32,869 bases of DNA from contig DCPU01000004.1 of assembly GCA_002323245.1 (NCBI GenBank), positions 1-32,869 on the forward strand. The letters run 5' to 3'. Positions within the stretch are counted from its first letter, which is position 1, and every line of letters starts with the position of its first letter. Below are positions 30,954 to 32,869 of this stretch, in pieces. The translations under genes were made by a program, and so were the position numbers. The notes under the pieces were generated by a model. That model searched no databases. It worked only from the letters and a program-made list of their open reading frames with translations, and was not told where the DNA came from. The stretch is from Mariprofundus sp. UBA1536. GTDB taxonomy: Bacteria; Pseudomonadota; Zetaproteobacteria; Mariprofundales; Mariprofundaceae.

Positions 30954-32660
30954 TTAAAACTGCAAAGTTGTCTTCTCAAGCAGGTCTCCATTGCGACCTT
31001 TGAAAAACTCAACTTCAACTTCTCCATCAATCACGGTGATTCTTGAGAAATTATTTTCAGTATGAATCAAGTCGGGTTTTGGCTGCGATGCCGCAAAACG
31101 GCGAACGCAGTAGAACCCCTTATTTTCTCCACAAGGCCGGCGCTTACCTATTGCATTTGAATAGGCATTATCCCATTTGCTGAGAGGTGGGCGGTTCAAT
31201 TCTCTTGGCAGAAAATCAAAGTCAAAATTCGCTTTCTGAAGACCTACACCAAATGATGTAGACCAGTTAAAGGGCGAAGACACAACATTATAAATTCGGA
31301 AGTCTTTATCTTGTTCATGAGTCAACTCAGCAATAAATGACGTGTGCACGTCTCCTGATAAAAACACAACGCGCTTAATTTTACTCAACCGGATAAAATC
31401 TAGTATCCTTTTCCGCTGCTCAACGGCACCTCCCCACTTATCATCAGGGTCCCCATCGATTGCCCCGACAAAATCAGGTGGATTCAAGGTGTCAGGAAAC
31501 ACGGGGAGGGGAGAAACTATGAATTTAACCACGTTATCATCTGCCCTATCAGTTGAGATACATTTCTCTTCGCCTACCCCTGAACTTTTAGCACCCTCAC
31601 ATAGCCATTTCTTAAAGGCCAACTCTTGCGATTCACCTAAAACTACAGGCTCGCTTTTGTCCTTGCCAGACTTTTGATCTTTCGTGATGCTATTTCCCGA
31701 CCTCGTATCCAGAACAAAAAACCTGTTTTGCCCATGGTTGAAGTCATACCAATATTTTTTATGACAAGTATCACCATAGGTTGCTGGCTTAAGTGCCTCG
31801 GCTGCATTATTGCCGAGATTCAAAGACGCTTGATAAGCTTCGTAAAATTTTTGCCCCGCCATCAGCTTGTCTTTACCTAACTTATCGTACTTAAATTGAC
31901 CCATTGACCAGTCATTGGTTATTTCATGGTCATCCAACATCATATATGTTGGAAGCTTAGACATCACTGATGTGAAATTTTTCTTAGCAAATGATCTTTT
32001 ATAAGTAGCTCTGTACCTATTTTCTGTAAGTCGTGCAAGTGGGTTACCATCAATGTAAACTTGATCACCTGCTTGAATAATAAAGTCAGTCTTTGCATCT
32101 TCCATGAGCTTCTCTTCATATGCAAGCAGCTCACGGATTCGAGCAAAGGTGTTTTCACCCATAGCGCTAAAAATTCCAAAATCTCTACACGACCCAAATA
32201 TAAAGCGCGTAGCAGCTGACGCACCTGCTGCTGGAAATAACCTAACAGTGCCACTAGCTGCGTCCTTCCAATCGATACACTCACTTGAAAGAGACGGACA
32301 GTCCTTTTTAACCTCTGGGTACTTCAAGTATCCAACTTGGTACTCATAAGAGTCACTTGGCTGCGCGCCTTCAGGCAGCACGTCTACGACACCGACATTT
32401 TCATAATCCGCACTTATCTTTATTTGATCTGGATCGCTAAATTCTCCAGCGCCACCCATTTTCCTATACCTGATATAAACTTGATTATCTCGCTCGTGTG
32501 CCTTGATCCAGACCCGGAAACCACTTGATGTCGTCTTTCCAATCATTGGGCCAATGTCAGGCTTAGTTAGCTTGTATTTATATGATGAAATTTGTGAAGT
32601 AGCGCAACCCATCAGCACCAGTATGATTGAAAAAAGCACTAGCCTTAACACGTAAGTCAT
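30954..32660 (-). CDS. PhoD-like alkaline phosphatase/phosphodiesterase lipoprotein
   Basis: The 568-residue protein starts with a lipoprotein signal, LVLFSIILVLMGC (Cys19). A PhoD N-terminal beta domain (about 28-145) follows, then a metallophosphatase core. Metal motifs are FGSCRDFG near 156, AGDQVYIDGN (Asp199), MMLDDHEITNDW (Asp243/Asp244-His245) and the C-terminal FLSGDVHTSFIAE. PhoD enzymes hydrolyse phosphodiesters or monophosphates outside the cytoplasm. ATG at 32660 has AGGGAGGG a few bases upstream; a longer frame adds 18 residues without a better site. It stands apart from its neighbours on both sides. Confidence 0.88.
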   Translation of the reverse strand: MTYVLRLVLFSIILVLMGCATSQISSYKYKLTKPDIGPMIGKTTSSGFRVWIKAHERDNQVYIRYRKMGGAGEFSDPDQIKISADYENVGVVDVLPEGAQPSDSYEYQVGYLKYPEVKKDCPSLSSECIDWKDAASGTVRLFPAAGASAATRFIFGSCRDFGIFSAMGENTFARIRELLAYEEKLMEDAKTDFIIQAGDQVYIDGNPLARLTENRYRATYKRSFAKKNFTSVMSKLPTYMMLDDHEITNDWSMGQFKYDKLGKDKLMAGQKFYEAYQASLNLGNNAAEALKPATYGDTCHKKYWYDFNHGQNRFFVLDTRSGNSITKDQKSGKDKSEPVVLGESQELAFKKWLCEGAKSSGVGEEKCISTDRADDNVVKFIVSPLPVFPDTLNPPDFVGAIDGDPDDKWGGAVEQRKRILDFIRLSKIKRVVFLSGDVHTSFIAELTHEQDKDFRIYNVVSSPFNWSTSFGVGLQKANFDFDFLPRELNRPPLSKWDNAYSNAIGKRRPCGENKGFYCVRRFAASQPKPDLIHTENNFSRITVIDGEVEVEFFKGRNGDLLEKTTLQF

Positions 32661-32739
32661 AAGCCCTCCCTTTGTATCCCCAAGGAAATCATAGCTGAGA
32701 GTTAAAAACACCACAATAAAACCAGCGCGGAAATGGCAT

Positions 32740-32764
32740 AAAAAAAGCCCACGAACGTTGTGCG
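32740..32764 (-). terminator. Possible terminator upstream of the PhoD-like gene
   Basis: On the minus strand, an imperfect GC-containing hairpin (GCACAACGTTCGTGGGC region) is followed by seven T. It would end transcription from a gene to the right of the window. The stem has mismatches, so this is weak. Confidence 0.3.
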
Positions 32765-32815
32765 TTTACTAGTTTATGGTGCTCATTTTTGTATAAATAA
32801 GTTTACTATAGCCAC

Positions 32816-32851
32816 GGAAGAAGAGGAAGAAGAGGGGTCAGGAAGAAGAGG
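32816..32851. repeat. Purine-rich repeat, three copies of GGAAGAAGAGG
   Basis: Copies start at 32816, 32825 (overlapping the first by two bases) and 32841. The string GGGGTCAGG lies between copies two and three. The track continues to the window end as AG-rich sequence. No reading frame is evident. It could be a simple-sequence tract or the edge of a mobile or REP-like element. Confidence 0.55.
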
Positions 32852-32869
32852 GTAGAGTAGAGGACAGGC

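Overview
The window is a gene-dense bacterial chromosome segment. It looks like a proteobacterium with a Gram-negative envelope. It encodes ubiquinone hydroxylase Coq7, the tRNA methyltransferase CmoM, LPS heptosyltransferase WaaC, an O-antigen ligase, lipoproteins with lipoboxes, a MltD-type transglycosylase, a short 4.5S RNA and type IV pilus-like chemosensory genes. A deep-branching proteobacterium such as a Zetaproteobacterium is possible, but that placement is a guess from gene content. No intergenic gap exceeds 300 bases once the remnant at 30327-30500 is counted.

Left block (1-10512, minus strand): a tightly packed, probably co-transcribed run. Read 5' to 3' it holds a PilB/GspE-type motor ATPase with a C-terminal receiver, a CheW, an MCP, a hybrid CheA with Hpt and receiver domains, a PHP-family phosphatase, a short-chain dehydrogenase, a YgjP-like zinc peptidase, Coq7 and CmoM (cut by the window edge). 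Several junctions are 4-base start/stop overlaps. The first four genes form a chemosensory module whose output domain appears to be fused directly to the pilus motor. This is the most interesting system in the window.

Middle block (10619-16941, plus strand): cell-wall and housekeeping genes. These are a LysM lytic transglycosylase, an orphan family 5 solute-binding lipoprotein, exonuclease VII large subunit XseA, an M23 peptidase, a single-domain response regulator and a SPOR-domain membrane protein. Convergent to them lie ffs (4.5S RNA) and tRNA-Ser(GGA) on the minus strand. A plus-strand series follows: a class III nucleotide cyclase, a YihY/BrkB membrane protein, an RlmL/YpsC-type RNA methyltransferase, an O-antigen ligase/TPR protein, an OmpA-like lipoprotein and a family 2 glycosyltransferase.

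Envelope block (23499-30261): on the minus strand, WaaC, a DUF3108 protein, an ICMT-like membrane methyltransferase and an LtaS-like sulfatase-fold transferase form an apparent operon. It is divergent from a plus-strand NfeD, SPFH/QmcA-like and Mrp (ApbC) operon.

Right end (30262-32869): this has an accessory character. It contains a DCTPP1/MazG-like nucleotide pyrophosphohydrolase coupled by a 4-base overlap to the truncated N-terminus of a GIY-YIG/DUF2075-type helicase, a 14-base direct repeat at the truncation point, a PhoD-like phosphodiesterase lipoprotein, and a purine-rich repeat at the very end.
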